A DNA stretch of 64,000 nt. Source: Sphaerotilus sulfidivorans. Lineage in GTDB: Bacteria > Pseudomonadota > Gammaproteobacteria > Burkholderiales > Burkholderiaceae_C. This document shows positions 16,929-26,569 of this stretch, piece after piece; the first letter of the stretch is position 1, and the number at the start of each line of letters is the position of its first letter. The notes under the pieces are model-generated. The model was not told the DNA's origin and did not search any database. It saw only the letters and a list, made by a program, of their open reading frames with translations. Position numbers and translations under genes: made by a program. The stretch is taken from assembly GCF_013426975.1 (NCBI RefSeq), contig NZ_JACCPY010000013.1:1-64000 (forward strand). Direction: 5' to 3'.

Positions 16929-17564
16929 TCACAGTTCCAGCAGGTCGAAGCCCTGGGCCTCGACCTGCACGAAGGCGCGCGTCATCGCGCCGACATGGCG
17001 CCACAGCAGCGCCTGCGGATGGGCCTCGACCACGTCGCACAGGCGCTCGACCCAGGTCTGCACATGGGCGCGGAAGAAGCGGCGCTGCTGCTCGAGGTTG
17101 CACACCGCGATGTCGTCGCCGGCGATCAGGAAGCGCATCACCTCGAAGACGCCGGCGATGTGGTCCTCGGTCTCGCCGCGCGTCTCGTCGCGGGCCAGGC
17201 CGAGCGCGGCCAGGTCGCCGCGCAGCGCCGCCAGCGGCTTCTCGTTGAGGAAGCCCGCCAGGTAGAAGGAGCCGTAGACAAACACCTCCGGCTTGCCGAC
17301 GCCGCCGAACAGCGCGTCGAACTCGGCGGCGGCGGCCTGCGGCGTGGTCGCGCGCATCGCGGCCACCAGCGCCTGCCACGGCGCCTCCAGGAAGCCGCCG
17401 GCCTCGGGCGCCTCGGTGACGGCGACGCGGAACTGCTGCAGCAGCGCCGCATCCGGCGGCGCGAACCACAGCCGGGCCAGCAGGCCGTACAGCTCGGCGC
17501 GGGCCAGTTCCTCGGCGTCGTCGGCGCTGGCGAAGCTCAGCGCGCGGATCTCGTGGGCTTTCAT
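16929..17564 (-). CDS. TorD-family molybdoenzyme chaperone
   Basis: An all-helical 211-residue protein with the family marks: [18 protein letters not shown] near the N terminus, the central [29 protein letters not shown], and [14 protein letters not shown]. TorD-type chaperones bind the TAT signal and apo-form of molybdenum enzymes. The likely client is the formate dehydrogenase alpha subunit encoded on the other arm. ATG at 17564 gives the usual length. It lies 20 bases after the ferredoxin gene. Confidence 0.88.
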   Translation of the reverse strand: MKAHEIRALSFASADDAEELARAELYGLLARLWFAPPDAALLQQFRVAVTEAPEAGGFLEAPWQALVAAMRATTPQAAAAEFDALFGGVGKPEVFVYGSFYLAGFLNEKPLAALRGDLAALGLARDETRGETEDHIAGVFEVMRFLIAGDDIAVCNLEQQRRFFRAHVQTWVERLCDVVEAHPQALLWRHVGAMTRAFVQVEAQGFDLLEL

Positions 17565-17584
17565 GGGGAAACGGACCTCGGGTC

Positions 17585-19810
17585 TCAGCGGGGCAGATCG
17601 GTGATGCGGACCTCGTCGGTCCGGCTGTGCAGGTCGATGACGCGGCAGTCGCCGCACATCTTCAGCCGCTCGGCGCCGGCACCCTGGAAGGCCGGGTGGC
17701 CGGCGAGCTTGCCGATCATCGTCTCGATGGCCTTCAGCGTGCCGAAGGGCTTGCTGCAGCGGATGCAGCGGTAGGGTTCGACCTCGTGCAGCACGCGGGG
17801 CTGGCGCCGCGCGCGGCCCTCGTCGGCCAGCCACAGGCGCGGCACCAGCGTGATCGCCTGCTCCGGGCAGGTGGTGGCGCACAGGCCGCACTGCACGCAG
17901 GCGCGCTCGGTGAAGCGCAGCTGCGGCTTCTCGGGGTTGTCGCCCAGCGCGTTCTCCGGGCAGGCGCCGACGCAGCTCAGGCACAGCGTGCACTTGTCGG
18001 CATCGACCACCACCGCACCGAAGGCGCTGCCCGCCGCCGGCAGCGCGATCGGCTTGGCCTGCGCCGCCGCGCGCTCGGCGCGGTGCGGCGCTTGCGCCAG
18101 CAGGTGGTCGAGCATCACGTCGAGCGTGGCGCGCTTGTCGGCCTGCGCGATCACGGCGGTCGGCTGCGCCACGCCCTGCGCCGGCGCCACCCGCAGCGCC
18201 GCGTCCAGCGCGGCCAGGTCGCGGGCGTCGCGGGCCTCGATCAGGCCGAGGTGCTCGCCGGCATAACCCAGGCCGTGCAGGATGGCCTGCGCCTGCGCCA
18301 TCTGCGCGGCCAGCGCGTCGCGGTATTCGGGCGCCTCCTCGGCGGTCAGCAGCACGCGGACCTGGCTGGCGCCCTGCGCGATCGCGGCCAGCCACAGGTC
18401 GATGCCGACGCTGGCGGTGTGCCACAGCGCCAGCGGGATCACGCGTGCCGGCACGCCCTGGATGTCGCGGTCGACCCGCGCGGCGCGGCCCAGCTCGTCG
18501 ATCAGCGTCGCGCCCGCGCCTTCGCTGTGGAACAGCAGCATCGCATCGCGGCCGCCGGCCTTGGCATAGGTCGCCAGCAGGCGCTGCAGCCGCCGGCCCT
18601 GATCGACCGGGCCGGGATAGGCGAAGGACAGCGCGCCGCTCGGGCAGACGGTGGTGCAGGCACCGCAGCCGGCGCACAGATGCGGCTCGACGACGATGCC
18701 GCCGGCCGCCTCGGTCTTCGCCTTGCCCTTGCGCGAGGCGTCGCTGCGGATCGCGCTCGTGGAGCACACGTCGATGCAGGCGCTGCAGCCGATTTGCTCG
18801 TTGCGGCTGTGCGCGCACAGCCGCTGCTCGTAGCGGAAGAACTTCGGCTTGTCGAACTCGCCCACCAGCTCGCGCAGCTTCAGCACCGCCTCGCCCAGCG
18901 CGGCGGCCTGCCGACTGCCCGGCGGCACATGGAAGTAGCCCTGCGGCGGCTGGTGCTGGCTGAAGGCGGGCGTGGCGCGGAGGTCCAGGATCAGGTCGAA
19001 GCGCTCGTCGGTGTGCAGCGGCGCGCGCTCGAAGTCGATCGCCGCCGCCGCGTCGCAGACGCGCACGCAGTCGCGGTGGCCGCCGCAGCGTGACAGGTCG
19101 ATCTGGTAGCTGAAGTCGATCGCGCCCTCGGGGCAGGCGTCCAGGCAGGCGTTGCAGCGGGTGCAGAGGTCGAGGTCGATCGGGTTGGCGGACGACCACT
19201 GCACCTCGAAGGCACCGAGCCAGCCGGTCACCCGGGTGAGCCGGCCGGCGAACAGCGGCAGGTCGCGGCGCTGCGCCAGCGCGCCGGAGCCCATGCCCGT
19301 GCCCGCCGCGCCGTCGATCAGCAGCGTGACCTCGAGCCGATCGGCCAGCAGCGCGCCGGCGCGCTGCGCGCCGTCAGCATCGCCCACCACCAGGCAGCGC
19401 CCGGCCGAGCGGTAGCCCACGCCCGGCACCGGCGCCGGATCGGGCAATTGCGCCGCCGCGATCAGCGCCGCCATCTTCGGCGTGGCCGCCTTCGCGTCGC
19501 GCGACCAGCCGCCGGTCTCGCGCAGATTGACGAAGCGGATCGGCCGCTCGACCACCGGCGTGGCACCGGCGGTGGCGTCGTTCAGCTCGGTGAACAGCCG
19601 CGCCTCCTGCGTGCAGGCGACGATCAGCCGGTCGCCCGGGCCGACCGCCTTGGCCGCGCGCTGGAAGGCCGGCGCCTCACGCCGGCACAGCAGGCTGTGC
19701 GTCGTCTCCAGGCCCTCGGAGCGGGCGCCCGGGGTCGTCGCCAGCGCGCGGGCGATCGCCGCCGTGTCCAGCGGCATCGTTCGGTTGCAGTCGCAGATCA
19801 GGGTTTTCAT
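17585..19810 (-). CDS. Multi-cluster 4Fe-4S ferredoxin-type protein of the formate locus
   Basis: The 741-residue cytoplasmic protein starts [15 protein letters not shown] and contains at least four complete 4Fe-4S motifs: [42 protein letters not shown] and [14 protein letters not shown]. There are further Cys groups ([21 protein letters not shown] near the end). Residues about 140-190 look like a nucleotide-binding fold ([20 protein letters not shown]). Relatives occur beside formate dehydrogenase genes in betaproteobacteria; the role is probably electron transfer or enzyme maturation. The ATG at 19810 lies inside the DUF3306 gene, which overlaps by 134 bases. Confidence 0.85.
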   Translation of the reverse strand: MKTLICDCNRTMPLDTAAIARALATTPGARSEGLETTHSLLCRREAPAFQRAAKAVGPGDRLIVACTQEARLFTELNDATAGATPVVERPIRFVNLRETGGWSRDAKAATPKMAALIAAAQLPDPAPVPGVGYRSAGRCLVVGDADGAQRAGALLADRLEVTLLIDGAAGTGMGSGALAQRRDLPLFAGRLTRVTGWLGAFEVQWSSANPIDLDLCTRCNACLDACPEGAIDFSYQIDLSRCGGHRDCVRVCDAAAAIDFERAPLHTDERFDLILDLRATPAFSQHQPPQGYFHVPPGSRQAAALGEAVLKLRELVGEFDKPKFFRYEQRLCAHSRNEQIGCSACIDVCSTSAIRSDASRKGKAKTEAAGGIVVEPHLCAGCGACTTVCPSGALSFAYPGPVDQGRRLQRLLATYAKAGGRDAMLLFHSEGAGATLIDELGRAARVDRDIQGVPARVIPLALWHTASVGIDLWLAAIAQGASQVRVLLTAEEAPEYRDALAAQMAQAQAILHGLGYAGEHLGLIEARDARDLAALDAALRVAPAQGVAQPTAVIAQADKRATLDVMLDHLLAQAPHRAERAAAQAKPIALPAAGSAFGAVVVDADKCTLCLSCVGACPENALGDNPEKPQLRFTERACVQCGLCATTCPEQAITLVPRLWLADEGRARRQPRVLHEVEPYRCIRCSKPFGTLKAIETMIGKLAGHPAFQGAGAERLKMCGDCRVIDLHSRTDEVRITDLPR

Positions 19811-20282
19811 CGGGCAGGGCGCCGGGCGTGGCGTCGGCAAGGGATTCGGGGGCGGTGGCGGGCCTGTCCTCCTCGAACAGGCCCAGGAAGCGCGACTGCG
19901 CCATCTGGCGCAGCATCGCCGCCGGCAGCGGGTCGGGCCGGCCGTAGTCGTCGATGTAGATGTCCAGACCGTCCATCACATTGAAATGCGGATCTGCGAA
20001 GAGCTTCTTCAGCGCGGCGTTCTTCACCGACGGATCGACGCCGCGGGCGACGAAGCGCGCGACCTCCGCGCCTTCGGGCAGGCGCGCGACCTCGTCGAGC
20101 GTCGGCGGTGGCAGCGCGGGTTCGGCCGGGGCCGGGACGGACGCGGCGGTCGCCGGAGCGGGCGGCTGCGCAGGTGCCGGCGCGGGCACGGCTGCGTGGA
20201 CCGGCTCGGGCGGCGCCTCGCCCTGGCGCACCTGCACCTTGCGCTGCGACCAGCGCGAGAAGAAGCCTTCGCCGGTGCTCAT
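19677..20282 (-). CDS. DUF3306 protein of the formate locus
   Basis: The N terminus STGEGFFSRWSQRKVQVRQG is the DUF3306 hallmark. A Pro/Ala-rich linker follows, then a conserved core (VDPSVKNAALKKLFADPHFNVMDGLDIYIDDYG). ATG at 20282 overlaps the DUF3305 stop by ATGA. The frame runs on to 19677, so its last 45 residues lie inside the next gene; that tail ([17 protein letters not shown]) is arginine- and glycine-rich and probably not conserved. The function is unknown; it is found with formate dehydrogenase genes. Confidence 0.82.
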   Translation of the reverse strand: MSTGEGFFSRWSQRKVQVRQGEAPPEPVHAAVPAPAPAQPPAPATAASVPAPAEPALPPPTLDEVARLPEGAEVARFVARGVDPSVKNAALKKLFADPHFNVMDGLDIYIDDYGRPDPLPAAMLRQMAQSRFLGLFEEDRPATAPESLADATPGALPDENPDLRLQPNDAAGHGGDRPRAGDDPGRPLRGPGDDAQPAVPA

Positions 20283-20812
20283 GCGCATCCCGGCGTGTCG
20301 CCGCCAGGCCCGCGCCGCGCCGGATCGACGAAGGAGGCTGGCCGGCGGCGCTTCTTCGGCTCGGGCCGGTAGTTGGCGTCGGTCCAGGCCTGCAGCCAGG
20401 CGCGCACCGCTTCGGGCAGCGGCAGGTTGTCGACCCGCTCCTGCGCGTCGAGCAGCCGCCCGGCCTCGTTGTAGGACAGCGTCACGGTTTCCGGCGCCGC
20501 CTGCGACGCATTCTCGTCATCGATGCGCCACATCACGAACCAGACCGGCGCGCCCGAGCTCAGGTTCAGGTAATAACCCTCGCCCTCGTCGCGGTGCAGG
20601 CGCACCGGGAAACCCGGGTACAGGAAACTCGCGCGCTGGCCGTCGTCGCGCAGGCAGCGGGGCTGGTTTCCCCACTGGCCCTCGTCGATCAGCACCTCGG
20701 CCAGCGAGAATCTCCATTCCTCCCAGACGCTGGGGCGTGCATGGCGCTCGATCACCACCGCGACCCGGATCTCGGGCGGCGCGGGCGGGCTGTCATCGGT
20801 GGGCTGGGTCAT
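20279..20812 (-). CDS. DUF3305 protein of the formate locus
   Basis: The 177-residue cytoplasmic protein shows the DUF3305 pattern: VAVVIERHARPSVWEEWRFS, YPGFPVRLHRDEGEGYYLNL and SGAPVWFVMWRID, with a basic C terminus (EPKKRRRPASF). It is the first gene of the minus arm DUF3305-DUF3306-ferredoxin-torD-mobA and diverges from the plus-strand formate dehydrogenase genes across 420 bases. The function is unknown; the linkage suggests assembly or electron supply to the enzyme. Confidence 0.87.
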   Translation of the reverse strand: MTQPTDDSPPAPPEIRVAVVIERHARPSVWEEWRFSLAEVLIDEGQWGNQPRCLRDDGQRASFLYPGFPVRLHRDEGEGYYLNLSSGAPVWFVMWRIDDENASQAAPETVTLSYNEAGRLLDAQERVDNLPLPEAVRAWLQAWTDANYRPEPKKRRRPASFVDPARRGPGGDTPGCA

Positions 20813-21025
20813 GGCGGAGGGTCGGCAAAGGCGGGCAGTCTAGCGCCGGCCACCCGGTCTTGCTGCGGATCAAGGGTTTGTATCGATTCGACGACAGCGG
20901 GCCCCGATGTTTTTTCGTGCCTTCGGATGCTGCCCTGCGACGAATTGCCAGCGGCGCGGCGACATTCTGCGCAACCGGTTTCGGCAGGAAAATCCCAGAG
21001 GCCTGGCAGGCTGCAGCAAACTGAT

Positions 21026-21062
21026 GCGACAGATTGTCGCGACACCAGCGACAAAATGTCGC
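21026..21062. promoter_or_regulatory. Tandem palindromes between the divergent formate operons
   Basis: Two perfect dyads, GCGACA-GAT-TGTCGC (21026-21040) and GCGACA-AAA-TGTCGC (21048-21062), are centred 22 bases apart, about two helical turns. A degenerate third copy lies at 20959-20973. They stand about 180 bases before the TAT-peptide gene and 235 from the DUF3305 start, suiting an activator such as the NtrC-type regulator at 27985. The rest of the 420-base gap (20813-21232) shows no gene and no clear promoter. Confidence 0.55.
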
Positions 21063-21232
21063 GATTGCCCTGGCACGCGCTGCGTGACAACCCTTATTGC
21101 CGCGCTTGCATAGGCTCCGCCCAATACGGTTCAATCCTTCGCTCGCAGGCTCGGCCAATCCCTGATCGCGCCGGCATCGACCTGCCTGAATCCCTTTTTC
21201 CCCCTTCCATCCGACCTGTCCGGAGTTCCGTG

Positions 21233-21445
21233 ATGAGCCCTTCCGACCGCCCCGCGCCGACCCGCCGCCGTGTCTTCGCCGCTGCCGGCACCGTTGGCGC
21301 GCTGGCCGCCGTGGCGGCGGTGCTGCCGGGCACGTCCCGCCCGGTGGCCGCACCGGCCGAGCCCGCCGCACCGGCGCCCTCGAGCGGCGGCGGCTACCAG
21401 CTGTCGGAGCATGTGCAGCGCTACTACCGCACTGCCCGCGTCTGA
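21233..21445 (+). CDS. Formate dehydrogenase region TAT-signal peptide protein
   Basis: This 70-residue protein is mostly a twin-arginine signal (PTRRRVFAAAGTVGALAAVAAV) followed by a short end, GGGYQLSEHVQRYYRTARV. This matches the small TAT-target family found just upstream of formate dehydrogenase subunits in proteobacteria (TIGR02811 type). It is probably periplasmic and may help assembly; the biochemical role is not known. The ATG at 21233 precedes the Arg pair properly, and the alpha subunit starts 39 bases later. Confidence 0.85.
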   Translation: MSPSDRPAPTRRRVFAAAGTVGALAAVAAVLPGTSRPVAAPAEPAAPAPSSGGGYQLSEHVQRYYRTARV

Positions 21446-21484
21446 GCGGCCGAGCCTGAGTCTGAGGATCCCGGAGACATCGAC

Positions 21485-24481
21485 ATGCTGCTGACCCGCC
21501 GTTCGACGCCGACTGCCGCCCCCGCGGCCGGCGCCGCCCCTTCTTCTCTCGTCTCCAGCCTGGCCCGCGGTCTGCAGCGTGCGATTCCGACGCTGGACCG
21601 CCGCAGCTTCCTGCGCCGCTCCGGCCTGGGCGTGGGCGCCGGCCTGGCCGCCTCGCAGCTGACGCTGGTCAAGCGCGCCGACGCCTCCGAGTCGGCGCGC
21701 ACCGCGCTGACCGGCACCGGCAAGGTCGAGGTCAGGCGCACCGTCTGCGGCCACTGCTCGGTGGGCTGCGCGGTCGACGCGGTGGTCGAGAACGGCGTCT
21801 GGGTGCGCCAGGAGCCGGTGTTCGACTCGCCGATCAACATGGGCGCGCACTGCGCCAAGGGCGCGGCGCTGCGCGAGCACGGCCACGGCGAGTACCGCCT
21901 CAAATACCCGATGAAGCTGGTCGACGGCAAGTACCAGCGCATCTCCTGGGACCAGGCGCTCGGCGAGATCAGCGCGCGCCTGCTCGAGCTGAAGAAGCAG
22001 AGCGGCCCGGACTCGCTGTTCGTCGTGGGCTCGAGCAAGCACAACAACGAGCAGGCCTACCTGCTGCGCAAGTGGATCAGCTTCTGGGGCTCGAACAACA
22101 CCGACCACCAGGCCCGCATCTGCCACTCGACCACCGTCGCCGGCGTCGCCAACACCTGGGGCTACGGCGCGATGACGAACTCGTACAACGACATGCAGAA
22201 CGCCCGTGCGGCGATCTACATCGGGTCGAACGCGGCGGAAGCGCACCCGGTGTCGATGCTGCACATGCTCCATGCCAAGGAGCGCGGCTGCAAGATGATC
22301 GTGGTCGATCCGCGCTTCACCCGCACCGCGGCCAAGGCGGACGAGTATGTGCGCATCCGCTCGGGCTCGGACATTCCCTTCCTGTTCGGGGTGATGCACC
22401 ACATCTTCAAGAACGGCTGGGAAGACAAGAAATACCTGGAGGACCGTGTCTGGGGCATGGACAAGGTCCGCGAGGAGGTGCTGACCAAGTGGACGCCGGA
22501 CAAGGTGCAGGAGGCCTGCGGCGTCGACGAGGCCACCACCTACAAGGTCGCGAAGATCCTGGCCGAGAACCGCCCCGGCACCATCGTCTGGTGCATGGGC
22601 CAGACGCAGCACACCATCGGCAACGCGATCGTGCGGGCGTCGTGCCTGCTGCAGCTGGCGCTGGGCAATGTCGGCAAGTCGGGCGGTGGCACCAACATCT
22701 TCCGCGGCCACGACAATGTGCAGGGCGCCACCGACGTCGGTCCCAACCCCGACTCGCTGCCGGGCTACTACGGCCTGGCCGAGGGCGCGTGGAAGCACTT
22801 CGCCAAGGTCTGGGGCGTCGACTTCGAGTGGATCAAGAAGCAGTACGCGCCGGGCATGATGACCAAGTCCGGCATGACGGTCTCGCGCTGGATCGACGGC
22901 GTGCTCGAGAAGAACGAGCTGATCGATCAGGACAGCAATCTGCGCGGCCTGATCTTCTGGGGCCATGCGCCGAACTCGCAGACCCGCGGTCTCGAGATGA
23001 AGAAGGCGATGGACAAGCTGGACCTGCTGGTCGTCATCGATCCCTTCCCGAGCGCCACCGCGGCGATGGCGGCGATGCCGCCGATGAACAAGGACGACCT
23101 GAACCCGAACCGCGCGGTCTATCTGCTGCCGGCGTGTACGCAGTTCGAGACTTCGGGTTCGTGTACCGCGTCGAATCGCTCGGTGCAGTGGCGCGAGAAG
23201 GTCATCGAGCCGCTGTGGGAGTCGCGCACCGATCACATGATCATGGTGCAGCTCGCCGACAAGCTCGGCTTCGGCAAGGAGCTGGTGCAGAACTACAAGA
23301 TGGTGCCGGGCAAGGGCGGCATGCTCGAGCCCGAGACCGAGTCCATCCTGCGCGAGATCAACCGCTCGGTCTGGACCATCGGCTACACCGGCCACAGCCC
23401 GGAGCGGCTGAAGGCGCACATGCGCAACATGCATGTCTTCGACGTGCGCACGCTCAAGGCCAAGGGCGGCATCGACAAGGAAAGCGGCTATTCGCTGGAC
23501 GGCGACTATTTCGGCCTGCCCTGGCCGTGCTTCGGCACGCCGGAGATGAAGCACCCCGGCTCGCCCAACCTCTACGACACCAGCAAGCACGTCATGGACG
23601 GCGGCGGCAACTTCCGCGCCAACTTCGGCGTCGAGCGCGACGGCCAGTCGCTGCTCGCCGGCGACGGCTCGCATTCGCTGGGCGCCGACCTCACCACCGG
23701 CTATCCCGAGTTCGATCACCTGCTGCTGAAGAAGCTCGGCTGGTGGGATGACCTGACCGAGACCGAGAAGGCCGCGGCCGAAGGCAAGAACTGGAAGACC
23801 GATCCGTCGGGCGGCATCATCCGCGTCGCGATGAAGGTGCATGGCTGCCACCCGTTCGGCAATGCCCGGGCCCGTGCGGTGGTCTGGAACTTCCCCGATC
23901 CGATTCCGCAGCACCGCGAGCCGCTGTTCTCGACCCGTCCGGACCTGATCGACAAGTACCCGACGCACGACGACAAGAAGGCCTTCTGGCGCCTGCCCAC
24001 GCTCTACAGGTCGGTGCAGGAGAAGAACCGCGACGTGGGCAAGAGCTTCCCGCTGATCATGTCCAGCGGCCGTCTGGTCGAGTACGAGGGCGGCGGCGAG
24101 GAGACCCGCTCCAACCCCTGGCTGGCCGAGCTGCAGCAGGAGATGTTCGTCGAGATCAACCCGAAGGCGGCCAACGACCGCGGCATCCGCAACGGCGACT
24201 GGGTCTGGGTGAAGACCCCGCCGATGGCGGCGCTGCCCGACTTCAAGGGCCTGCGCGTCAAGGCGCTGGTGACCGAGCGGGTGGATGCCGACACCGTCTG
24301 GCTGCCCTTCCACTTCTCGGGCCGCTGGGGCGGCATCGACATGGCGCCCTACTACCCCGAGGGCGCGATGCCGGTGGTGCGCGGCGAGGCGATCAACACC
24401 GCCACCACCTACGGCTACGACAGCGTCACGATGATGCAGGAAACCAAGACGACGGTCTGCCAGATCGAGAAGGCAGCCTGA
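21485..24481 (+). CDS. fdhA: Formate dehydrogenase alpha subunit, cysteine form
   Basis: Periplasmic catalytic subunit oxidising formate to CO2. The 998-residue precursor has a TAT signal (DRRSFLRRSG, Arg pair at 39-40) and a 4Fe-4S site (Cys88, 91, 95 and 123). Bis-MGD binding segments follow, and the active-site residue is Cys213 (HQARICHSTTVAG), not selenocysteine; no in-frame TGA is used. The following His is the expected proton-transfer residue. The C-terminal dinucleotide-binding domain includes MKVHGCHPFGNARARAV and the end block TVWLPFHFSGRWGG. It precedes the beta subunit by 9 bases. Maturation factors (FdhD, MobA, TorD-like) are all in the locus. Confidence 0.95.
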   Translation: MLLTRRSTPTAAPAAGAAPSSLVSSLARGLQRAIPTLDRRSFLRRSGLGVGAGLAASQLTLVKRADASESARTALTGTGKVEVRRTVCGHCSVGCAVDAVVENGVWVRQEPVFDSPINMGAHCAKGAALREHGHGEYRLKYPMKLVDGKYQRISWDQALGEISARLLELKKQSGPDSLFVVGSSKHNNEQAYLLRKWISFWGSNNTDHQARICHSTTVAGVANTWGYGAMTNSYNDMQNARAAIYIGSNAAEAHPVSMLHMLHAKERGCKMIVVDPRFTRTAAKADEYVRIRSGSDIPFLFGVMHHIFKNGWEDKKYLEDRVWGMDKVREEVLTKWTPDKVQEACGVDEATTYKVAKILAENRPGTIVWCMGQTQHTIGNAIVRASCLLQLALGNVGKSGGGTNIFRGHDNVQGATDVGPNPDSLPGYYGLAEGAWKHFAKVWGVDFEWIKKQYAPGMMTKSGMTVSRWIDGVLEKNELIDQDSNLRGLIFWGHAPNSQTRGLEMKKAMDKLDLLVVIDPFPSATAAMAAMPPMNKDDLNPNRAVYLLPACTQFETSGSCTASNRSVQWREKVIEPLWESRTDHMIMVQLADKLGFGKELVQNYKMVPGKGGMLEPETESILREINRSVWTIGYTGHSPERLKAHMRNMHVFDVRTLKAKGGIDKESGYSLDGDYFGLPWPCFGTPEMKHPGSPNLYDTSKHVMDGGGNFRANFGVERDGQSLLAGDGSHSLGADLTTGYPEFDHLLLKKLGWWDDLTETEKAAAEGKNWKTDPSGGIIRVAMKVHGCHPFGNARARAVVWNFPDPIPQHREPLFSTRPDLIDKYPTHDDKKAFWRLPTLYRSVQEKNRDVGKSFPLIMSSGRLVEYEGGGEETRSNPWLAELQQEMFVEINPKAANDRGIRNGDWVWVKTPPMAALPDFKGLRVKALVTERVDADTVWLPFHFSGRWGGIDMAPYYPEGAMPVVRGEAINTATTYGYDSVTMMQETKTTVCQIEKAA

Positions 24482-24490
24482 GGAGCACCC

Positions 24491-25096
24491 ATGGCCCGAA
24501 TGAAATTCATCTGCGACTCGGAGCGCTGCATCGAGTGCAACGGCTGCGTCACCGCCTGCAAGGCCGAGCATGACGTGCCCTGGGGCGTGAACCGCCGCCG
24601 CGTCGTCACCCTCAACGACGGCCTGCCGGGCGAGAAGTCGATCTCGGTGGCCTGCATGCACTGCTCGGACGCGCCGTGCATGGCGGTCTGCCCGGTCGAC
24701 TGCTTCTACCGCACCGACGAGGGCGTGGTGCTGCACGACAAGGACGTCTGCATCGGCTGCGGCTACTGCAGCTACGCCTGCCCGTTCGGCGCGCCGCAGT
24801 TCCCGAGCAACGGCACCTTCGGCCTGCGCGGCAAGATGGACAAGTGCACCTTCTGCGCCGGCGGCCCCGAGGAGAACGGCTCGGCCGCCGAGAACGAGAA
24901 GTACGGCCGCAACCGCCTGAGCGAGGGCAAGCTGCCCGCCTGCGCCGAGATGTGCTCGACCAAGGCGCTGCTGGGCGGCGACGGCGACGTGGTGGCCGAC
25001 ATCTTCCGCACCCGCGTGATCCAGCGCGGCAAGGGCAGCGAGGTCTGGGGCTGGGGCACCGCCTACGGCCAGCCCAAGGCGGAGGTGAAGTCGTGA
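24491..25096 (+). CDS. fdhB: Formate dehydrogenase iron-sulfur (beta) subunit
   Basis: The 201-residue protein carries four 4Fe-4S motifs in order: CIECNGCVTAC, CMHCSDAPCMAVCP, CIGCGYCSYACP and a C-terminal CTFC...CAEMC pair. It relays electrons from the alpha subunit to the membrane cytochrome. Unlike E. coli FdnH it has no C-terminal membrane anchor. The stop overlaps the following GTG start (GTGA, 25093-25096). An AGGAG-type site stands before ATG. Confidence 0.94.
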   Translation: MARMKFICDSERCIECNGCVTACKAEHDVPWGVNRRRVVTLNDGLPGEKSISVACMHCSDAPCMAVCPVDCFYRTDEGVVLHDKDVCIGCGYCSYACPFGAPQFPSNGTFGLRGKMDKCTFCAGGPEENGSAAENEKYGRNRLSEGKLPACAEMCSTKALLGGDGDVVADIFRTRVIQRGKGSEVWGWGTAYGQPKAEVKS

Positions 25097-25404
25097 GCGC
25101 GCATCGCCATCCCGCTGCGCGTCGTGCGCTGGGCGCGGTGCTGCTGGCCGGTCTGGGCCTGCTGCTGGGCGGCTGCGGCGAGCGTGCCCAGGAGCTGCAG
25201 GTCAAGGCCCCTGACGCCTCTCCCTGGAGCGGCAAGCCGGGCGGCTTCGGCGCCAGTGGCTGGCAGGGCGGCGACCAGAGCGCCTGGCAGGAGCAGATCC
25301 GCCAGCGCGGTCAGCGCCAGAACGAATACGCCCGCACCGGCGTGTCCGGCCCCGGTGCTGCCGGCAATGCGACGCTGCCGGCGCCGGCCGCCAGCCAGCC
25401 CTGA
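25093..25404 (+). CDS. Small lipoprotein in the formate dehydrogenase operon
   Basis: A GTG start at 25093, overlapping the beta-subunit stop, gives 103 residues. The signal RRALGAVLLAGLGLLLGGC ends in a lipobox Cys, followed by a Gly/Gln-rich polar part (GKPGGFGASGWQGGDQSAW). The protein should be anchored in the inner or outer membrane. I recognise no domain, though similar small lipoproteins are placed between fdh subunits in related bacteria. The overlap indicates coupling and a role tied to the enzyme complex. Confidence 0.75.
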   Translation: MSAHRHPAARRALGAVLLAGLGLLLGGCGERAQELQVKAPDASPWSGKPGGFGASGWQGGDQSAWQEQIRQRGQRQNEYARTGVSGPGAAGNATLPAPAASQP

Positions 25405-25429
25405 GGCCGACGCCGCGAGGAGCCCCGCC

Positions 25430-26569
25430 ATGTCCCGCCTGATTTCCTCCCTGCTGCTGGCGGCCGCGGCGCTGCTGGCGCAGCCGGCCGCGCTGGCCGC
25501 CGAGCCGGCTGCACCCGCCGCTGCGGCATCGGCCGCAGCCGATGCCGCTCCCGTACCGCGCCCGGACGACACCCAGGCCGAGCGCGCCCGCGCCCAGCCC
25601 GGCAACAACGCGCCGTTCTGGCGCGGCGTGCGCGACTCCGGCCAGCAGGCCGGCTACAGCTCGCTGCCCGGCGCCGAGAAGGGCGTGCTGATCCAGTCGC
25701 AGGTGCAGTATCCCGGCTCGCGCCTGACCACCGCCGGCGAGGCCTGGCGCCAGGTGCGCAACCAGTGGATCCTGCCCTATGGCGGCTCGCTGCTGCTGAT
25801 CGTCAGTCTGGCCATCGGCCTGTTCTACTGGCGCAAGGGCGCGCTGGGCGGCCACCAGCCCGACACCGGCCGCATGATCGAGCGCTTCACCCCGCTGGAG
25901 CGTGCGGCGCACTGGGTCAATGCCGCCGCCTTCGTCGCGCTGGCGCTGTCGGGCATCGTGATGGCCTTCGGCAAGTTCTTCCTGCTGCCGCTGGTCGGGC
26001 ACACGGTCTTCGGGGCGCTGACCTTCGTGCTGAAGAATGTCCACAACTTCGCCGGCCCGCTGTTCGCGGTGTCGCTGCTGGTGGTGATCCTGGTCTTCGT
26101 GCGCGACAACATCGCCAACCGCGCCGACTTCGTCTGGCTGTCGAAGGCCGGCGGCATGTTCGGCGACCAGGAGGTGCCCTCGCACCGCTTCAATGCCGGC
26201 GAGAAGGGCATGTTCTGGTGGGGCGTGACGGTGCCGGGCGTGGTGGTCGTGGCCTCCGGCCTGGTGCTCGACCACCTGGTGCCCGGCTGGGGCGAGCTGC
26301 GCAGCGAGATGCAGGTCGCGCACATGGTCCATGCGGTCGCCGCGATCCTGATGATGGCGGTCCTGCTCGGCCACATCTACATGGGCACCATCGGCATGAA
26401 GGGCGCCTATGCCGCGATGAAGACCGGCTATGTCGACGAGGGCTGGGCGCGCGAGCACCACGAGCTCTGGTACGACGACATCAAGGCGGGCAAGATCCCG
26501 GCCGTGCGCTCGAAGCCGGTCGCCAGCTCCGCCGCTCCCCGCTCACCTCAGACGAGTCCCTCCGCATGA
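25430..26569 (+). CDS. fdhC: Formate dehydrogenase cytochrome b556 (gamma) subunit
   Basis: The 379-residue membrane protein passes electrons to quinone. It has a cleavable signal (MSRLISSLLLAAAALLAQPA), an Ala/Pro-rich periplasmic stretch and a first helix (YGGSLLLIVSLAIGLFYW). The cytochrome b561-type bundle contains RFTPLERAAHWVNAAAF, VLKNVHNFAGPLF and AHMVHAVAAILMM...GHIYMG, supplying the haem-ligand histidines. The long N terminus before the bundle is typical of the proteobacterial type longer than E. coli FdnI. It overlaps the next start by ATGA. Confidence 0.93.
   Translation: MSRLISSLLLAAAALLAQPAALAAEPAAPAAAASAAADAAPVPRPDDTQAERARAQPGNNAPFWRGVRDSGQQAGYSSLPGAEKGVLIQSQVQYPGSRLTTAGEAWRQVRNQWILPYGGSLLLIVSLAIGLFYWRKGALGGHQPDTGRMIERFTPLERAAHWVNAAAFVALALSGIVMAFGKFFLLPLVGHTVFGALTFVLKNVHNFAGPLFAVSLLVVILVFVRDNIANRADFVWLSKAGGMFGDQEVPSHRFNAGEKGMFWWGVTVPGVVVVASGLVLDHLVPGWGELRSEMQVAHMVHAVAAILMMAVLLGHIYMGTIGMKGAYAAMKTGYVDEGWAREHHELWYDDIKAGKIPAVRSKPVASSAAPRSPQTSPSA

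Noticed and set aside
21060-21120. Sigma-54 promoter before the formate genes (CTGGCACG at about 21070)
   Set aside because: The -24 half matches, but ten bases after GG there is GT, not GC, and the TTGC box is absent.
21131-24736. 1201-codon ORF on the minus strand
   Set aside because: Mirror of the formate dehydrogenase alpha gene in GC-rich DNA; composition is Arg/Ala/Val/His-rich with no family signal.
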